The notes beneath the pieces were generated by a model. The model was not told where the DNA came from. It saw nothing but the letters and a program-made list of their open reading frames with translations, and made no database searches. From positions 102,570 through 166,569 of the forward strand of contig CAMFIF010000010.1 in NCBI GenBank assembly GCA_945952415.1: 64,000 bases of DNA, given 5' to 3'. This document shows, in pieces, positions 9,352 to 18,897 of the stretch. How positions within the stretch are numbered: the stretch's first letter is position 1; each line of letters opens with the position of its first letter. Source of the DNA: an uncultured Rhizobium sp. (GTDB lineage Bacteria > Pseudomonadota > Alphaproteobacteria > Rhizobiales > Rhizobiaceae). Made by a program: the position numbers and the translations under genes.

Positions 9352-10220
9352 GCTGCCTTGTTTTCACCGCCAGGATTCATCATTTCCTGTTCAACGGCGT
9401 CGATGGAAGGACGTTCGTAGGAAGAGATCGTCTTGCGGCCATATTCGAGCGCGACCTGCGGGACCGAGCCGTTCATGTAGGCGAGCAGGGTCTGCTTCAC
9501 GACGATATAGAGCCGATGCTGCTTGGTACGCACACCCTTGATCTGCGCCACGATGGGGTTGCAGACCGAGTAGGAAAGAAGAATGCCGAGGAAGGTGCCC
9601 ACCAGCGCCGAGCCGATGAGGTGACCGAGCACTTCCGGCGGATCGTTGATGTGTGCCATGGCCTTGATAACGCCGAGAACCGCCGCCACGATACCGATGG
9701 CCGGGAAGCTGTCGCCCATGGAGGTGATGGCATTATAGGGCTTCATCTTGTCGTAGAGCATGGTGTTCATCTCTTCGTCCATCAGCGCCTCGATCTCGTG
9801 GGAGCGGGCATTGCCGATGATGATGAGACGCACATAATCGCAGATGAAGGCGGTCAGGTCCTTGTTCTTCAGCACCGAGGGCGCCACCTGGAAGATCGAG
9901 GATTCGGCCGGATTGTCGATATGGGCTTCGATCTCGTTGCGCGACTTGGTGCGCAGGTCGCGCATCAGCGAATAGAGCACGCCGAGCACGTCGAGATAGT
10001 CCCGTTCCTTGGGCACCGACTGCTTGAAGGCTTCGCCAACGGCCTTGCCGGTATCCTTCACCACCTTCATGGGGTTGGCCATGATATAGCCACCCATGCC
10101 GGCGCCGGCGATGATCACGAATTCGAAGGGCTGCCAGAGCGCCCCGATATGGCCACCCATGGCCATGAAGCTGCCGATGATGCAGCCTGCTGTGATCACG
10201 AGTCCAATGATGATGTTCAT
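9348..10220 (-). CDS. motA: Flagellar stator protein MotA
   Basis: 290 aa inner-membrane stator subunit that, with MotB, conducts protons and pushes on FliG. Membrane segments appear at residues 1 to 22, 30 to 50, about 170 to 190 and 200 to 220; the large cytoplasmic loop carries [13 protein letters not shown] and the P-loop region [20 protein letters not shown], typical of MotA. It is the first gene of the leftward operon. A good promoter candidate lies 39 bp upstream (see 10259). Its partner motB is 22 kb away. Confidence 0.96.
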   Translation of the reverse strand: MNIIIGLVITAGCIIGSFMAMGGHIGALWQPFEFVIIAGAGMGGYIMANPMKVVKDTGKAVGEAFKQSVPKERDYLDVLGVLYSLMRDLRTKSRNEIEAHIDNPAESSIFQVAPSVLKNKDLTAFICDYVRLIIIGNARSHEIEALMDEEMNTMLYDKMKPYNAITSMGDSFPAIGIVAAVLGVIKAMAHINDPPEVLGHLIGSALVGTFLGILLSYSVCNPIVAQIKGVRTKQHRLYIVVKQTLLAYMNGSVPQVALEYGRKTISSYERPSIDAVEQEMMNPGGENKAA

Positions 10221-10258
10221 GACTTGCCCATGCTCGGTGATTGAATGTCGTTGTCTGG

Positions 10259-10286
10259 ATTAGGATTCGAGGCTTGCGTGAGGCTG
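10259..10286 (-). promoter_or_regulatory. Candidate Rem-type promoter of motA operon
   Basis: On the minus strand the sequence reads CAGCCTCACGCAAG-N10-TAAT, matching the element seen before flgB, flgE1, flgE2 and flhA. It ends 39 bp before the motA ATG, a normal distance for a start site a few bases downstream. The link to Rem is inferred. Confidence 0.6.
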
Positions 10287-10331
10287 TTTGTCATGAGCCT
10301 GAAGGGTTGTCCGGGCCGGGCTCGCAAGGGC

Positions 10332-10359
10332 CAGTTTCGCGCAAGCATTATTCCGCACA
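10332..10359 (+). promoter_or_regulatory. Candidate Rem-type promoter of flgF-fliI operon
   Basis: CAGTTTCGCGCAAG is identical to the element before flgE1 over 15 bp including the next C. The downstream TAG triplet is replaced by CAC, so the -10-like half is imperfect. It faces away from the motA element, giving a divergent control region. The leader to flgF would be about 160 nt. Confidence 0.5.
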
Positions 10360-10522
10360 TTCGGCGAAACAGGGCGATCATGCCCGGTTGCCATTATGGC
10401 GGTGCGTTATGAGGACCTCGTTAACGCATCGGGGAATTTCCGGTGCCGGAACGGCACAGGTTTCGCCCTGCCAGGCTGCCGGGCCCGCCGCCGATTTCTT
10501 GAATCCAGCGGAGTATGTGGCT

Positions 10523-11257
10523 GTGCAGTCCGGTCTTTATGTCTCGCTTTCCTCGCAGATCGCCCTCGAGCGGCGCCTCACGACCATCGCCGATAACATG
10601 GCAAACTCCAACACGGTGGGCTTCCGCTCCACCGATGTGAAGTTCGACCAGGTGATGAGCAACACCCAGAACGATCTGGGTGCCAAGGTCGCCTTCGTCT
10701 CCCAGGGCAACGACTATCTCTCGGAGCGCCAGGGGGAAATGGTGCAGACGGAGAACTCGCTCGATTTCGCCGTCCGCGGCGATGCCTGGTTTGCCATCAA
10801 CACGCCGGTGGGCAAGGTGCTCACCCGCGATGGACGTTTCTCCCTGTCCGATACGGGCCAGCTCCTCTCCACCCGCGGCTATCCGGTGCTGGATGCGGGC
10901 GGTGCGCCCATCCAGGTGCCGCGCGACGGCGGGCCGATCAAGGTCGGCCGCGACGGGAATATCTACCAGGCCGGCAAGCTGGTGGGCTCGCTCGGCCTCT
11001 TCACCGCCGATCTCAGCCAGGGCTTCATCCGCTTCGAAAACTCCGGCGTCATCTCCACCCAGGCGCCGCGCCCGGTGGTCGACCAGCCGGATGTCGGCGT
11101 CATGCAGGGCTATGTCGAACAGTCGAACGTGAACGGCATCGGCGAGATGACCCAGCTCATCCAGGTCAACCGCGCCTTCGAGCAGATCACCGCCCTGATG
11201 CGCGACAGCGAGAGCTCGCTCTCGGAGGCCCTGAAGACGCTCGGCGGCAGCCGCTGA
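10523..11257 (+). CDS. flgF: Flagellar proximal rod protein FlgF
   Basis: 244 aa from a GTG at 10523, preceded by GGAG at 9 bp; the track ORF from 10241 runs through the promoter region and is too long. The start VQSGLYVSLSSQIALERRL is the standard N-terminus of rhizobial FlgF. A flagellar basal-body rod motif (TTIADNMANSNTVGFRST) follows, and the C-terminus carries the paired helix (GIGEMTQLIQVNRAFEQIT). FlgF builds the proximal rod. It is followed by fliI after 138 bp. Confidence 0.93.
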   Translation: MQSGLYVSLSSQIALERRLTTIADNMANSNTVGFRSTDVKFDQVMSNTQNDLGAKVAFVSQGNDYLSERQGEMVQTENSLDFAVRGDAWFAINTPVGKVLTRDGRFSLSDTGQLLSTRGYPVLDAGGAPIQVPRDGGPIKVGRDGNIYQAGKLVGSLGLFTADLSQGFIRFENSGVISTQAPRPVVDQPDVGVMQGYVEQSNVNGIGEMTQLIQVNRAFEQITALMRDSESSLSEALKTLGGSR

Positions 11258-11395
11258 TTTGGGAAGATCGCCAAGACCGGCAGGCGCTTCCCATGAGGGG
11301 AGGCGGGGCGCTCAGGCAGGAGCGCCGGAAGAATGAACTCTTTTGAACGACGTCCGGCGGATCGGGCCGATTGATGGCAACGCCCGGCAGGGAGC

Positions 11396-12769
11396 ATGGA
11401 AATGACCGAGGCAGTGCTGAACGACCTTCCCGTCTCCCGCAAGCTCACCCAGCTTGCGGGCCTTGTCGACCGCTATGCGCGCCCCGCCCATGCGGTGACC
11501 CATGGCGGCCATGTGCAGACCATCGCCGCCGGCCACTACACGGTATCGGGCCTTTCCAAGCATGTCCGGCTGGGCGAATTCGTCGCCCATCGCAGCGCCT
11601 CGGGCATTCATCTCGGGGAAGTCATCCGTGTCGAGCCGGACGTGGTCTATGTCTGCCCAATCGAGCCCGGCGAGCCCATCGGCATTCATGACACGATCAT
11701 CCGCAAGGGTGCCTTCCGCATTGCCCCTGACGACAGCTGGTGCGGCCGGACCATCAATGCGCTCGGCGAACCGATCGACGGCATGGGCCCGCTCACGCCG
11801 GGCCATGTCCGCCGGCCGATCTCCAACACCGCTCCGCCCTCCATGACGCGCCAGCGCGTCGAGACCGGCTTCAAGACCGGCGTCCGGGCCATCGATATCT
11901 TCTCCCCGCTCTGCTACGGCCAGCGCCTCGGCGTCTTCGCCGGCTCCGGCGTCGGCAAGTCCACCCTGCTGTCCATGCTGGCGCGCGCCGATGCCTTCGA
12001 CAAGGTCGTGATCGCGCTGGTCGGCGAACGTGGCCGCGAAGTGCGTGAATTCATCGAGGATACGCTCGGCGTCCACATGGCGAAGTCGATCGCCGTGGTC
12101 GCGACCTCCGATGAAAGCCCGATGCTGCGCAAGATGGCGCCACTCTCGGCCGTCACCATCGCGGAACATTTTCGCGACCAGGGCGACAACGTGCTTCTCA
12201 TCGTCGACAGCGTCACCCGTTTTGCCCATGCGATCCGCGAAGTGGCGGTGGCGGCCGGCGAGCCGCCGATTGCCCGCGGCTATCCGGCCTCGGTCTTCAC
12301 CGAACTGCCGCGCCTTCTCGAGCGCGCCGGCCCCGGGGCCGAAGGGGCAGGAACGATCACCGCGATCATCTCCATCCTCGTCGATGGCGACAATCACAAC
12401 GATCCGATCGCGGACTCCACCCGCGGCATTCTGGACGGGCACATCGTGCTCGAGCGCACGCTTGCGGAAGAGGGGCGCTATCCGCCCGTCAATCCGCTGG
12501 CCTCGATATCGCGTCTTGCCCGCAAGGCATGGACACCCGACCAGGAAAAGCTGGTGCGCCGGCTGAAATCGCTCATCCACCGCTTCGAGGAAACGCGGGA
12601 CCTGCGCCTGATCGGCGGCTATCGCCCGGGCAGCGATCCCGATCTCGACATGGCCATCAAGCAGGTGCCGATCATCTACGAGGTGCTCAAGCAGTCGCCG
12701 GGCGACAAGCCGGCAAACGACGCTTTTGCCGATCTCGCCAATGGCCTGAAGAACGGCGCCGTGCGGTAG
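11396..12769 (+). CDS. fliI: Flagellar export ATPase FliI
   Basis: 457 aa, soluble F1-beta-like ATPase that prepares substrates for the type III export gate. The Walker A motif GSGVGKST starts near residue 183; VALVGERGREVREFIED and the Walker B region (NVLLIVDSVTRFAHAIRE) follow. The ATG at 11396 has a GGGAG site. Known partners are FliH and FliJ; candidates for both are encoded elsewhere in the window (31808 and 48146). Confidence 0.97.
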   Translation: MEMTEAVLNDLPVSRKLTQLAGLVDRYARPAHAVTHGGHVQTIAAGHYTVSGLSKHVRLGEFVAHRSASGIHLGEVIRVEPDVVYVCPIEPGEPIGIHDTIIRKGAFRIAPDDSWCGRTINALGEPIDGMGPLTPGHVRRPISNTAPPSMTRQRVETGFKTGVRAIDIFSPLCYGQRLGVFAGSGVGKSTLLSMLARADAFDKVVIALVGERGREVREFIEDTLGVHMAKSIAVVATSDESPMLRKMAPLSAVTIAEHFRDQGDNVLLIVDSVTRFAHAIREVAVAAGEPPIARGYPASVFTELPRLLERAGPGAEGAGTITAIISILVDGDNHNDPIADSTRGILDGHIVLERTLAEEGRYPPVNPLASISRLARKAWTPDQEKLVRRLKSLIHRFEETRDLRLIGGYRPGSDPDLDMAIKQVPIIYEVLKQSPGDKPANDAFADLANGLKNGAVR

Positions 12770-12797
12770 GCGCCCTGATCATGAAGGAAGACGGAAC

Positions 12798-13361
12798 GTG
12801 ACCGAAATGGACTACGAGGACGACGACAAGCCCGTCCAGCCGCTGGCGCGGAGAGGGGGCAAGTCGATCTGGGCGGATCGGCTGCTCATCTCCGCCGGCA
12901 TCACCATGGCCGCGGCGGCGGCTTTCTTTCCCTGGTATGTCTTCTTCAACGAGGACAAGTTCGGCATTCGCGTGGCCGCGATCGACCGCAGCCGCGACCT
13001 GCCGCATACGGGCCCGCGCAATGTCTTCAGCGTGTCGCCCATGGCGATGGTCAACAAGAACAAGAACCCCAATCCCCAGGCCCCTTCGCTGGACCAGCTG
13101 ACCACGGCAACGGTCTCGAGCCTCGGCAAGAACCGGAACACGCCGGAGCCTCCCATGGAGGAGCAGCCCTTTCCGGGCCAGACCGGCTTCCGCCTGATGC
13201 ATGTCGCCAATGGCCGGGCCATGATCGAGGATCGCACGGGCATGTATCTCGTCCGCGTCGGCTCGATCCTGCCCGATCAGAGCCGTCTCGCCGCCATCGA
13301 ACAGCGCGAAGGCAAGTGGGTGATCGTCACCTCTCGGGGCGATGTCTTCGATACGCAATAA
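12798..13361 (+). CDS. Conserved membrane-anchored protein between fliI and flgB
   Basis: 187 aa from a GTG with AGGAAG at 7 bp; the next ATG at 12807 would put the ribosome site too far. Acidic N-terminus, one membrane segment at about residues 29 to 48 (LLISAGITMAAAAAFFPWYVFF), then a probably periplasmic domain ending in IVTSRGDVFDTQ. It lies 28 bp after fliI. I do not recognise a named family; similar genes occupy this place in other rhizobial clusters, so a flagellar role is likely but undefined. Confidence 0.75.
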   Translation: MTEMDYEDDDKPVQPLARRGGKSIWADRLLISAGITMAAAAAFFPWYVFFNEDKFGIRVAAIDRSRDLPHTGPRNVFSVSPMAMVNKNKNPNPQAPSLDQLTTATVSSLGKNRNTPEPPMEEQPFPGQTGFRLMHVANGRAMIEDRTGMYLVRVGSILPDQSRLAAIEQREGKWVIVTSRGDVFDTQ

Positions 13362-13385
13362 GGGTTTAGACAAGCGGTTTTCCGT

Positions 13386-13413
13386 AAGTCCCACGCAAGA
13401 TTAATTGCCTAGG
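13386..13413 (+). promoter_or_regulatory. Candidate Rem-type promoter of the flgB-fliP operon
   Basis: Reads AAGTCCCACGCAAG-N10-TAGG, ending 28 bp before the flgB ATG. It aligns without gaps with the motA, flgE1, flgE2 and flhA elements. This would drive the long rod/ring/export operon. Confidence 0.6.
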
Positions 13414-13441
13414 TTCGGGACAGGACAAGACGGAGAACAGC

Positions 13442-13840
13442 ATGACGCAGCCTATCCAACTTTTCAGCCTGGCGTCCCGGCAAGCCGAGTGGCTTTCGGT
13501 CCGCCAGGAGGTGGTGGCAGCCAATATCGCGAATGCCAGCACCCCGAAATATCGCGCTAAGGACGTAACCCCCTTCAACGCGGTCTTGGACAACAGCGGC
13601 AGCCTCCAGATGGCCCGGACCAATCCGGCCCACCTCTCCGGAAATCCTGAAGGCATCGGCGGAAACGTCGAGGTGCGAGAGGCCGAGCTGGTCAATGAAA
13701 TCGGCGTGCAGGAATCCGGCAACACGGTCGGCCTGGCCGAGGAAATGACCAAGAGCGGCGAAATCAAGCGCCAGTACGAGCTCAACGCAGCGCTCGTCAA
13801 ATCCTTCCATCGCATGATGTTGATGACGGTAAGGAAGTAA
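13442..13840 (+). CDS. flgB: Flagellar proximal rod protein FlgB
   Basis: 132 aa. The N-terminal rod motif (VRQEVVAANIANASTPKYRA) and the C-terminal helix (GEIKRQYELNAALVKSFHRMM) are diagnostic of FlgB, the innermost rod protein next to FliE and the MS ring. First gene of an operon of ten running to fliP; flgC follows after 6 bp. Confidence 0.95.
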   Translation: MTQPIQLFSLASRQAEWLSVRQEVVAANIANASTPKYRAKDVTPFNAVLDNSGSLQMARTNPAHLSGNPEGIGGNVEVREAELVNEIGVQESGNTVGLAEEMTKSGEIKRQYELNAALVKSFHRMMLMTVRK

Positions 13841-13846
13841 CGGATC

Positions 13847-14266
13847 ATGGACCCCTTGGCAGCATCCCTCAAAATCGCCGGAACGGGCATGGAAGCCCAG
13901 GCGACCCGCCTGCGCATCGTTTCGGAAAACATTGCAAACGCCCGTTCCACGGGCGACACCCCGGGCGCCGATCCCTATCGGCGCAAGACGATCACCTTCG
14001 GTTCGGAACTGGACAAGGCCTCCGGCGCCTCGGTCGTCACCGTCGAAAAGCTCGGCAGCGACCGCTCGAAGTTCATCGAGGAATATGATCCGGGCAATCC
14101 GGCCGCCGATGCAAAGGGCATGGTGAAGATGCCCAATGTCAACATTCTCGTGGAAATGGCAGACATGCGGGAAGCAAACCGCAATTACGAAGCCAATCTC
14201 CAGACCGTAAAGCAGTCGCGCGATCTGATCTCGGCGACCCTCGACCTCCTGAAGGCATCGCAATGA
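13847..14266 (+). CDS. flgC: Flagellar proximal rod protein FlgC
   Basis: 139 aa. The rod motif is [20 protein letters not shown], and the C-terminus has [20 protein letters not shown], both typical of FlgC. Normal length. Its stop overlaps the fliE start by 4 bp. Confidence 0.95.
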   Translation: MDPLAASLKIAGTGMEAQATRLRIVSENIANARSTGDTPGADPYRRKTITFGSELDKASGASVVTVEKLGSDRSKFIEEYDPGNPAADAKGMVKMPNVNILVEMADMREANRNYEANLQTVKQSRDLISATLDLLKASQ

Positions 14267-14589
14267 TCGACGCACTGAACGCAATCAGCAGCATCAGCGG
14301 CCTCGGCGCCGTTGGCAAGACGCTCCTCGAAACCCGCCACACGGACGGTGCCACCCCGGCACTCGCCACCGGCCAGACCTTCGGCGAAGTGCTGACCAGC
14401 ATGGCCTCCGAAGCCATGAACAACATCAAGCAGGGCGAAGCCATGTCCTTCGCCGGCATTCAGGGCAAGGCCTCCACCCGTGAAGTGGTGGATGCCGTCA
14501 TGCAGGCGGAACAGTCCCTGCAGACCGCCATCACGCTGCGCGACAAGGTGGTCTCCGCCTTCCTCGACGTCACCAAAATGCAGATCTAG
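14263..14589 (+). CDS. fliE: Flagellar hook-basal body protein FliE
   Basis: 108 aa. The C-terminal half ([20 protein letters not shown] followed by [17 protein letters not shown]) is the FliE signature. FliE links the FliF MS ring with the rod and is the first exported rod component. Coupled to flgC by an ATGA overlap. Confidence 0.94.
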   Translation: MIDALNAISSISGLGAVGKTLLETRHTDGATPALATGQTFGEVLTSMASEAMNNIKQGEAMSFAGIQGKASTREVVDAVMQAEQSLQTAITLRDKVVSAFLDVTKMQI

Positions 14590-14610
14590 CGAAATTCGAG
14601 GCCCCAAAGC

Positions 14611-15399
14611 ATGAGAGCGCTTTCCATCGCCGCAACCGGCATGAATGCCCAGCAGACCAATCTGGAAGTGATCGCGAACAACATCGCGAACATCAACACG
14701 ACCGGCTTCAAGCGTGCCCGCGCCGAGTTTACCGACCTGCTCTACCAGGCCGACCGGCTCCAGGGCGTTCCAAACCGCGCCAATCAGGCCGTCGTGCCGG
14801 AAGGTGCCAATATCGGCCTCGGCGTGCAGACCGCCGCCGTGCGCAACATCCACAAGCAGGGCGAACTGCAGGAAACCGGCAACCAGTATGACGTCGCCAT
14901 CATCGGCCGCGGCTGGTTCCAGGTGCAGACGCCCGACGGCACCACCATGTACAGCCGCGCCGGCGCCTTCAACACCAATGCGCAGGGCCAGCTGGTGACC
15001 ATCGAGGGCTATGCCGTCGTGCCGAACATCACCGTTCCGCAGGATGCGAGCGAAGTGAAGATCAACGCCACCGGCCAGGTCTTCGCCCGCATCGGCAATT
15101 CCTCGGATTTCACCGAGCTCGGCCAGCTCACCATGGCGAACTTCGTCAACGAGGCCGGCCTGCAGCCGATGGGGGACAACCTCTTCCAGCAGACGGCGGC
15201 GTCCGGTGAGGCAATCGTGGCGCCCCCGGGTGACCCGGGTTTCGGCACGCTCAAGCAGGCCTATCTGGAGAGTTCCAACGTCGACGCGGTGAAGGAAATC
15301 TCCGAGATGATCTCCGCCCAGCGCGCCTACGAAATGAACTCCAAGGTCATCCAGACCGCGGATGAAATGGCTGCCGTTGTCAGCAAGAACCTGAAGTAA
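14611..15399 (+). CDS. flgG: Flagellar distal rod protein FlgG
   Basis: 262 aa, the usual FlgG length. Begins [20 protein letters not shown] with the conserved rod motif ([20 protein letters not shown]) and ends with [20 protein letters not shown]. FlgG forms the distal rod through the P and L rings. It follows fliE by 21 bp. Confidence 0.96.
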   Translation: MRALSIAATGMNAQQTNLEVIANNIANINTTGFKRARAEFTDLLYQADRLQGVPNRANQAVVPEGANIGLGVQTAAVRNIHKQGELQETGNQYDVAIIGRGWFQVQTPDGTTMYSRAGAFNTNAQGQLVTIEGYAVVPNITVPQDASEVKINATGQVFARIGNSSDFTELGQLTMANFVNEAGLQPMGDNLFQQTAASGEAIVAPPGDPGFGTLKQAYLESSNVDAVKEISEMISAQRAYEMNSKVIQTADEMAAVVSKNLK

Positions 15400-15420
15400 G
15401 GAAAGAAAGGCAGGGCGAAC

Positions 15421-15903
15421 ATGACGTTTTCCCAGACAGCAATCAAACGCGCAGGCGCCGTCCTGCTCGCAGCGAAAGCCCTGTTCGGCCCTGCCATGGC
15501 GCTCGCCGCCGGCTCGCTCGGCACCGCCGTGGTGCCATCCGCCATCATCTATCCCGGGCAGGAAATCTCCGGCGACCGCATTCAGGTCGTAGAGGTCACC
15601 AATCCGAACCTCTCGGGGGATTACGCGCGAACCAGCAACGAAGTCATCGGCATGATCGCGAAGTCGACCCTGCTGCCCGGCCGGACGATCCCGGTCTCCG
15701 CGCTCAGGGTGCCCTTCGCCATGACCAGGGGGTCGACCGTGCGGCTCACCTTCACCCTTGGCAGCATGACCATTTCCGCCGCGGGATCGCCGCTCACCGA
15801 TGCCGCGGTGGGCGATGTCATCCGGGCCCGCAATCTTGATTCCGGCGTGATCGTCAGCGGCACGGTCATGGCCGATGGCACGATCCATGTGGTAGCGAAA
15901 TGA
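15421..15903 (+). CDS. flgA: P-ring assembly chaperone FlgA
   Basis: 160 aa with an N-terminal signal peptide (residues 1 to about 30) and a SAF-type domain over the C-terminal half (AKSTLLPGRTIPVSALRVPF, then GDVIRARNLDSGVIVSGTVM). Shorter than the enteric protein because the N-terminal domain is reduced, as usual in rhizobia. Periplasmic helper of FlgI assembly. Overlaps flgI by 4 bp. Confidence 0.92.
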   Translation: MTFSQTAIKRAGAVLLAAKALFGPAMALAAGSLGTAVVPSAIIYPGQEISGDRIQVVEVTNPNLSGDYARTSNEVIGMIAKSTLLPGRTIPVSALRVPFAMTRGSTVRLTFTLGSMTISAAGSPLTDAAVGDVIRARNLDSGVIVSGTVMADGTIHVVAK

Positions 15904-17021
15904 AAAAACTGCGCTTTCTCCTCCACACCCTGCTGGCCGCGGCCCTCCTTGCCGTCGGCACTGCGCCATCTGCCGCTGCCGTCTCGCGCATCAAGGACAT
16001 CGCCTCGCTGCAGGCTGGCCGCGACAACCAGCTGATCGGCTACGGCCTGATCGTCGGCCTGCAGGGCACGGGCGACAGCCTGCGTGCCTCGCCCTTCACC
16101 GAGCAGTCCATGCGCGCCATGCTGCAGAACCTCGGCATCTCCACGCAGGGTGGCCAGTCGGGCGCCAAGAACACGGCCGCCGTGATGGTCACCGCCACGC
16201 TGCCGCCCTTTGCCAGCCCTGGCAGCCGCATCGACGTCAATGTAAGCTCGCTCGGCGATGCCTCGTCGCTGCGCGGCGGCACGCTGATCATGACCTCGCT
16301 GTCCGGCGCCGACGGGCAGATCTATGCGGTCGCGCAGGGCAGCGTCGTCGTCTCCGGCTTCACCGCGCAGGGGCAGGCCTCCAGCGTCACTGAAGGGGTC
16401 ACCACCTCCGGCCGCGTGCCGAACGGCGCGATCATCGAGCGCCAGCTTCCCTCCCGCTTCAAGGACGGCATCGATCTCGTCCTGCAGCTGCGCAATCCCG
16501 ATTTCACCACTGCCGTTGGCCTTGCCAATACGGTGAACCGCTATGCGACGAAGAAATACGGGGCGCCCATTGCCGAGGCGCGCGACAGCCAGGAAATCGC
16601 CGTCCAGAAGCCGAAGACCGCCGATCTCGCCGGCCTCATGGCGGAAATCGAAAATCTCGAGGTCGAGACCGACACGCCGGCCAAGGTCGTGGTGAACGAG
16701 AGGACGGGCACCATCGTCATCGGCGCCGATGTCCGGGTTTCCAAGGTCGCCGTCTCCTATGGCACGCTGACCGTCCAGATCACCGAGACGCCCCAGGTCA
16801 TCCAGCCCGAACCCTTCTCCAAGGGCCAGACGGCGCTCCAGCCCCAGACGGACATCACCGCCCAGAAAACCGGCGGCAAGGTGGCCGAGCTCGAAGGGCC
16901 GGATCTGAAGACGCTCGTCGCCGGCCTCAACAATATCGGCGTGAAGCCCGACGGCATCATCGCCATCCTCCAGGGCATCAAGTCCGCGGGGGCCCTCCAA
17001 GCGGAGCTCGTTCTGCAATGA
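15900..17021 (+). CDS. flgI: Flagellar P-ring protein FlgI
   Basis: 373 aa with a signal peptide ending near APSAAA (residue 28). The start of the mature protein, SRIKDIASLQAGRDNQLIGY, and the rest (GTGDSLRASPFTEQSM, VVVNERTGTIVIGADV) are characteristic FlgI sequence. It forms the peptidoglycan ring around the rod. Overlaps its neighbours flgA and motE by 4 bp each. Confidence 0.97.
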   Translation: MKKLRFLLHTLLAAALLAVGTAPSAAAVSRIKDIASLQAGRDNQLIGYGLIVGLQGTGDSLRASPFTEQSMRAMLQNLGISTQGGQSGAKNTAAVMVTATLPPFASPGSRIDVNVSSLGDASSLRGGTLIMTSLSGADGQIYAVAQGSVVVSGFTAQGQASSVTEGVTTSGRVPNGAIIERQLPSRFKDGIDLVLQLRNPDFTTAVGLANTVNRYATKKYGAPIAEARDSQEIAVQKPKTADLAGLMAEIENLEVETDTPAKVVVNERTGTIVIGADVRVSKVAVSYGTLTVQITETPQVIQPEPFSKGQTALQPQTDITAQKTGGKVAELEGPDLKTLVAGLNNIGVKPDGIIAILQGIKSAGALQAELVLQ

Positions 17022-17641
17022 TTGACAGATTGATCCATTCCCGTTCGCTCGCCGCCGGCACGGCTGCCGCAGCCCTTCTGGTGATCGGCCTTCTCTACCC
17101 CGTGCGGGCGGAAGAGGCCCAGGCCGAGCCGGCTTCCGCGGCCGAAGCGCCCGTGGAAGCCGCTGCAAAACCGCCGGCCGATGGCGCGGGGGCGCAGGCC
17201 TATCCCAAGCCGCGCCAGGTGGGTGACATGACCTCCGAGGAGGAGATCCAGAAGTTCTGCACCAACATCGCCGATGCCGCCAAGGACCGGCGCTACCTGT
17301 TGCAGAAGCAGGAACTGGAGAAGCTGCAGACCGACATCAATGCCCGCATCACCATTCTCGAGAAGCGCAAGGCGGAATACGAGGACTGGCTGAAGCGCCG
17401 CAATGATTTCCTCGCCCAGACGGAGGCGAACCTTGTCAGCGTCTACAAGACGATGAAGGCCGATGCGGCCGCCCCCCAGCTTCAGGAACTGAAGCCCGAG
17501 ATCGCCGCATCGATCATCATGAAACTTCCGGCCCGGCAATCGGGCCTGATCCTCAGTGAAATGGATCCGCGCAAGGCCGCCATGGTCGCGGCCGTGATGA
17601 CCAGCGCTGCCGATCCCAATACCTCCAAGGACCCGTCATGA
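17018..17641 (+). CDS. motE: Periplasmic motility protein MotE
   Basis: 207 aa with a signal peptide (residues 1 to about 31, ending PVRAEE), an Ala/Pro-rich linker, and a coiled coil from about residue 85 to 150 (LLQKQELEKLQTDINARITI). The C-terminal region (AASIIMKLPARQSGLILSEM) is a MgtE-N-like helical motif. In Sinorhizobium MotE is a chaperone for MotC, needed for stator function. Coupled to flgI and flgH by 4-bp overlaps. Confidence 0.9.
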   Translation: MIDRLIHSRSLAAGTAAAALLVIGLLYPVRAEEAQAEPASAAEAPVEAAAKPPADGAGAQAYPKPRQVGDMTSEEEIQKFCTNIADAAKDRRYLLQKQELEKLQTDINARITILEKRKAEYEDWLKRRNDFLAQTEANLVSVYKTMKADAAAPQLQELKPEIAASIIMKLPARQSGLILSEMDPRKAAMVAAVMTSAADPNTSKDPS

Positions 17642-18348
17642 AGAAGTGTGTAACCGCGATCCTGACCGCCGCCCTGCTGGCCGGATGCCAGAGCCAGGCG
17701 GCCCGGGAAATTGGACGGGCCCCGGAAATGAGCCCCATCGGCAGCGGCCTGCAATATGGCCGTACCCAGCAGATGGCACTTTACCCGAAGGAGCCGGCGC
17801 GCACCGCCGTCGGCTATTCGCTGTGGAACGACAGCCGCGCCGCGCTCTTCAAGGATGCGCGCGCGCTGAACGTCGGCGACATCCTGACCGTCAACATCCA
17901 GATCAACGACAAGGCCTCCTTCGACAACAAGACCGACCGCAGCCGCCAGAACAAAAGCGGCGGCAACTGGTCTCTCAAGACGGACCTTCTGGGTTGGGAC
18001 CCTGCGACCAGCGGCGATGCGTCCTATGGATCCGACACATCCACCCAGGGCAAGGGCACCACGAGCCGGTCGGAGAAGCTGACCCTTCTCGTCGCCGCTG
18101 TCGTCACGGGCATTCTGGAAAACGGCAATCTCATCATTTCCGGCTCGCAGGAAGTGCGCGTCAACCACGAACTGCGCATCCTGAACGTCGCCGGTATCGT
18201 GCGGCCGCAGGATGTCGATGCCAACAACACCATTTCCTACGAGCGCATCGCCGAAGCCCGCATCTCCTATGGCGGCCGCGGCCGCCTGACGGAAGTGCAG
18301 CAGCCACCGGTCGGCCAGCAGGCGGTCGATCTCTACTCTCCGTTCTGA
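17638..18348 (+). CDS. flgH: Flagellar L-ring lipoprotein FlgH
   Basis: 236 aa with a lipoprotein signal: MKKCVTAILTAALLAGCQSQ, lipobox LAGC, modified Cys near residue 17. The mature part shows the FlgH signature (ARALNVGDILTVNIQINDKA; SGSQEVRVNHELRILNVAGI). It forms the outer-membrane ring. In the flgB-fliP operon, overlapping motE by 4 bp. Confidence 0.96.
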   Translation: MKKCVTAILTAALLAGCQSQAAREIGRAPEMSPIGSGLQYGRTQQMALYPKEPARTAVGYSLWNDSRAALFKDARALNVGDILTVNIQINDKASFDNKTDRSRQNKSGGNWSLKTDLLGWDPATSGDASYGSDTSTQGKGTTSRSEKLTLLVAAVVTGILENGNLIISGSQEVRVNHELRILNVAGIVRPQDVDANNTISYERIAEARISYGGRGRLTEVQQPPVGQQAVDLYSPF

Positions 18349-18360
18349 CGGCAGGACACC

Positions 18361-18897
18361 ATGGCGGAAGAAGCAGAAACCGAAGGCGGAGCGAAAAAGA
18401 AGGGCGGCGCCCTGCCGCTCATCGCTGCCCTCGCCGTGCTCACGCTGGTGGGCGGCGGCGGCGGCTGGGTGATCGGCGGCATGCTGTCGGACAAGCTCAT
18501 GCCGCAGATCAAGGCCGCCCGCGAGGAGGCCGCCAAGAAGGCGGCCGCCGAAGGCGATAAGAAAAAGGAAGAGAAGAAGGACGGGGAGGGGCTGCCGCGC
18601 ATCGCCACCGACGCCAACGGCATCGTGCAGCTGGAGCCCATCACCACCAATCTCGCCTATCCCTCGGAAAACTGGGTGAAACTGGATGTCGCCCTGATGT
18701 TCAACGGTCCGCCGGACGCAAAGATTGCCGAAGACATCCACCAGGACATCATGGCCTATCTCAGGACCGTTTCCCTGCAGCAGATCGAGGGGCCGCGCGG
18801 GTTCGAATATCTTCGGGATGACATTCAGGAGCGTGTTGACCTGCGCTCGGAAGGGCGCGTATCGAAGGTCATGTTCAGGACCTTTGTCGTCGAATGA
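18361..18897 (+). CDS. fliL: Flagellar basal-body stator-associated protein FliL
   Basis: 178 aa with one membrane segment at about residues 20 to 42 (LPLIAALAVLTLVGGGGGWV), a Lys/Glu-rich linker, then the periplasmic FliL domain ending in RSEGRVSKVMFRTFVVE. FliL surrounds the stator and supports torque. A second, more distant FliL-like gene lies at 49538. Overlaps fliP by 4 bp. Confidence 0.93.
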   Translation: MAEEAETEGGAKKKGGALPLIAALAVLTLVGGGGGWVIGGMLSDKLMPQIKAAREEAAKKAAAEGDKKKEEKKDGEGLPRIATDANGIVQLEPITTNLAYPSENWVKLDVALMFNGPPDAKIAEDIHQDIMAYLRTVSLQQIEGPRGFEYLRDDIQERVDLRSEGRVSKVMFRTFVVE